Assembly: GCF_030027245.1 (NCBI RefSeq)
Contig: NZ_JASERT010000001.1
Span: 2,410,501 to 2,474,500, forward strand
DNA from: Asticcacaulis sp. EMRT-3
GTDB lineage: Bacteria > Pseudomonadota > Alphaproteobacteria > Caulobacterales > Caulobacteraceae
Direction of reading: 5' to 3'
Length of the DNA stretch: 64,000 nucleotides
Numbering within the stretch: position 1 is the first letter of the stretch; each line of letters starts with the position of its first letter. Below, one piece after another: positions 63,463 through 64,000 of the stretch. Both the position numbers and the translations under genes were made by a program. The notes beneath the pieces were generated by a model, which saw only the letters and a list, made by a program, of their open reading frames with translations, was not told the DNA's origin and did no database searches.

Positions 63463-64000
63463 CCCGGCGTTTGCGCGCCTGCATTTCCAGCGCCTTCTGG
63501 TAGATCAGCTTGCGCGGCAGGCCAAAGGCTTGCGCCAGTTGCTTGGCGGCGTCGGCCGGGGCATAGGTTTGCAGGGCCAGTTGCAGGGCTTCGTCGAGAT
63601 TGTCCGTAGACGGAGCATCGTCTTCGGGCGGGGCGATGACGATGACGATTTCACCCTTCGGCTCCTGCAAAACGGGGTCGTCAATCAGCGCGCTTAAAGG
63701 GCCGCGATGGCCGGTCTCAAACAATTTCGTCAGTTCACGGCAGATACAGGCTTCGCGGTCGCCCAGCACAGTTTTCAGGTCGATCAGGGAATCGTGCAGA
63801 CGCGGGCCGGTCTCGAAAAAGACGAGGGTGGCGCGTTGCGCGGCAAACTCAGCCAGAAAGGTTTTGCGCGCGCCTGATTTGTTGGGCAGAAAGCCCGCGA
63901 ACAGAAAACGGTCGGTCGGCAGGCCCGACAGGCACAGTGCGGCCAGCACCGATGAGGCGCCGGGAATGGGATGAACCTTCGCGCCCGCCTGATGTGCCTC
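63455..64000 (-). CDS. rsmI: 16S rRNA 2'-O-ribose C1402 methyltransferase RsmI, C-terminal part (start outside window)
   Basis: This is the carboxy-terminal part of RsmI, a tetrapyrrole-methylase-fold enzyme that methylates C1402 of 16S rRNA. The frame is open at the window edge and reads HPIPGASSVLAALCLSGLP, the conserved middle motif, then DRFLFAGFLPNKSGARK, TLVFFETGPRLHDSL and CICRELTKLFE. The carboxy end carries the small helical domain (AAKQLAQAFGLPRKLIYQKA). About a third of the gene lies beyond the edge. Its stop overlaps the yraN start. Confidence 0.93.
   Translation of the reverse strand, partial: EAHQAGAKVHPIPGASSVLAALCLSGLPTDRFLFAGFLPNKSGARKTFLAEFAAQRATLVFFETGPRLHDSLIDLKTVLGDREACICRELTKLFETGHRGPLSALIDDPVLQEPKGEIVIVIAPPEDDAPSTDNLDEALQLALQTYAPADAAKQLAQAFGLPRKLIYQKALEMQARKRRDE

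Noticed and set aside
1-64000. CRISPR arrays, prophage or restriction/defence islands
   Set aside because: No regularly spaced repeats, phage structural genes or Cas/restriction genes were seen; only one small IS and one toxin-antitoxin pair.

Overview
The window is GC-rich, densely packed chromosomal DNA from an alphaproteobacterium, most likely the Caulobacterales and plausibly an Asticcacaulis-like organism. The reasons are two FecA-type TonB receptors beside a flavin halogenase-like gene, a DUF6445-type gene, a heat-shock/DNA-repair block (dnaK, dnaJ, dapB, grpE, hrcA, rph) of alphaproteobacterial type, a hybrid kinase resembling Caulobacter ShkA, and a perfect CtrA box. No rRNA, tRNA, CRISPR array or prophage was seen. 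The genus is an inference.

Layout. 1-8454: a plus-strand uptake/oxidation block: 3' end of a TonB receptor, exported RidA-family protein, Tat-exported flavin amine oxidase, c-type cytochrome, terminator, then a second paralogous TonB receptor with an STN domain and a tryptophan-halogenase-family enzyme. 8459-10686: a cation/proton antiporter and a Phd/VapC-type toxin-antitoxin pair. 10727-17809: a three-gene RND efflux operon on the minus strand with a divergent TetR regulator; paired palindromes overlap or abut both promoters. 17810-18500: a decayed GH15 gene. 18501-20717: a rhamnogalacturonan lyase (PL4). 20996-23307: ubiE-ubiB. 23279-28544: a minus-strand glycan operon (GT4 fusion, GH130, GT-C-like membrane protein). 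28758-31969: a lipoprotein with a BECR-nuclease-like C-terminus, coaBC, dut, dapB. 32062-39132: dnaJ, dnaK, a DUF6445-like gene, grpE, hrcA, rph. 39263-47736: phaZ, a YgjP-like metallopeptidase, a class A PBP, recQ, a nitroreductase, two tandem hydrolases. 47765-48775: an IS630-family element. 48783-64000: glnD, mutS, maeB, ampG, a ShkA-like kinase, yifB/comM, gshB, yraN and the 3' part of rsmI.

How parts work together. The RidA, flavin oxidase and cytochrome c genes are all predicted to be exported and lie in one operon behind a TonB receptor. This suggests a periplasmic amine or amino-acid oxidation route that passes electrons to cytochrome c, with RidA removing reactive imines. The GT4/GH130/GT-C operon looks like a route to make and phosphorolytically turn over a beta-mannoside-type glycan. 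The TetR/RND block is a classical drug or solvent efflux locus with well-resolved operators.

Non-coding structure includes copies of a TAGAGC-type intergenic palindromic repeat (about 12124, 20804 and a truncated copy at 47734), a 140-bp inverted-repeat element at 45264-45403, a perfect 22-bp palindrome upstream of recQ, and a perfect CtrA box upstream of dut.
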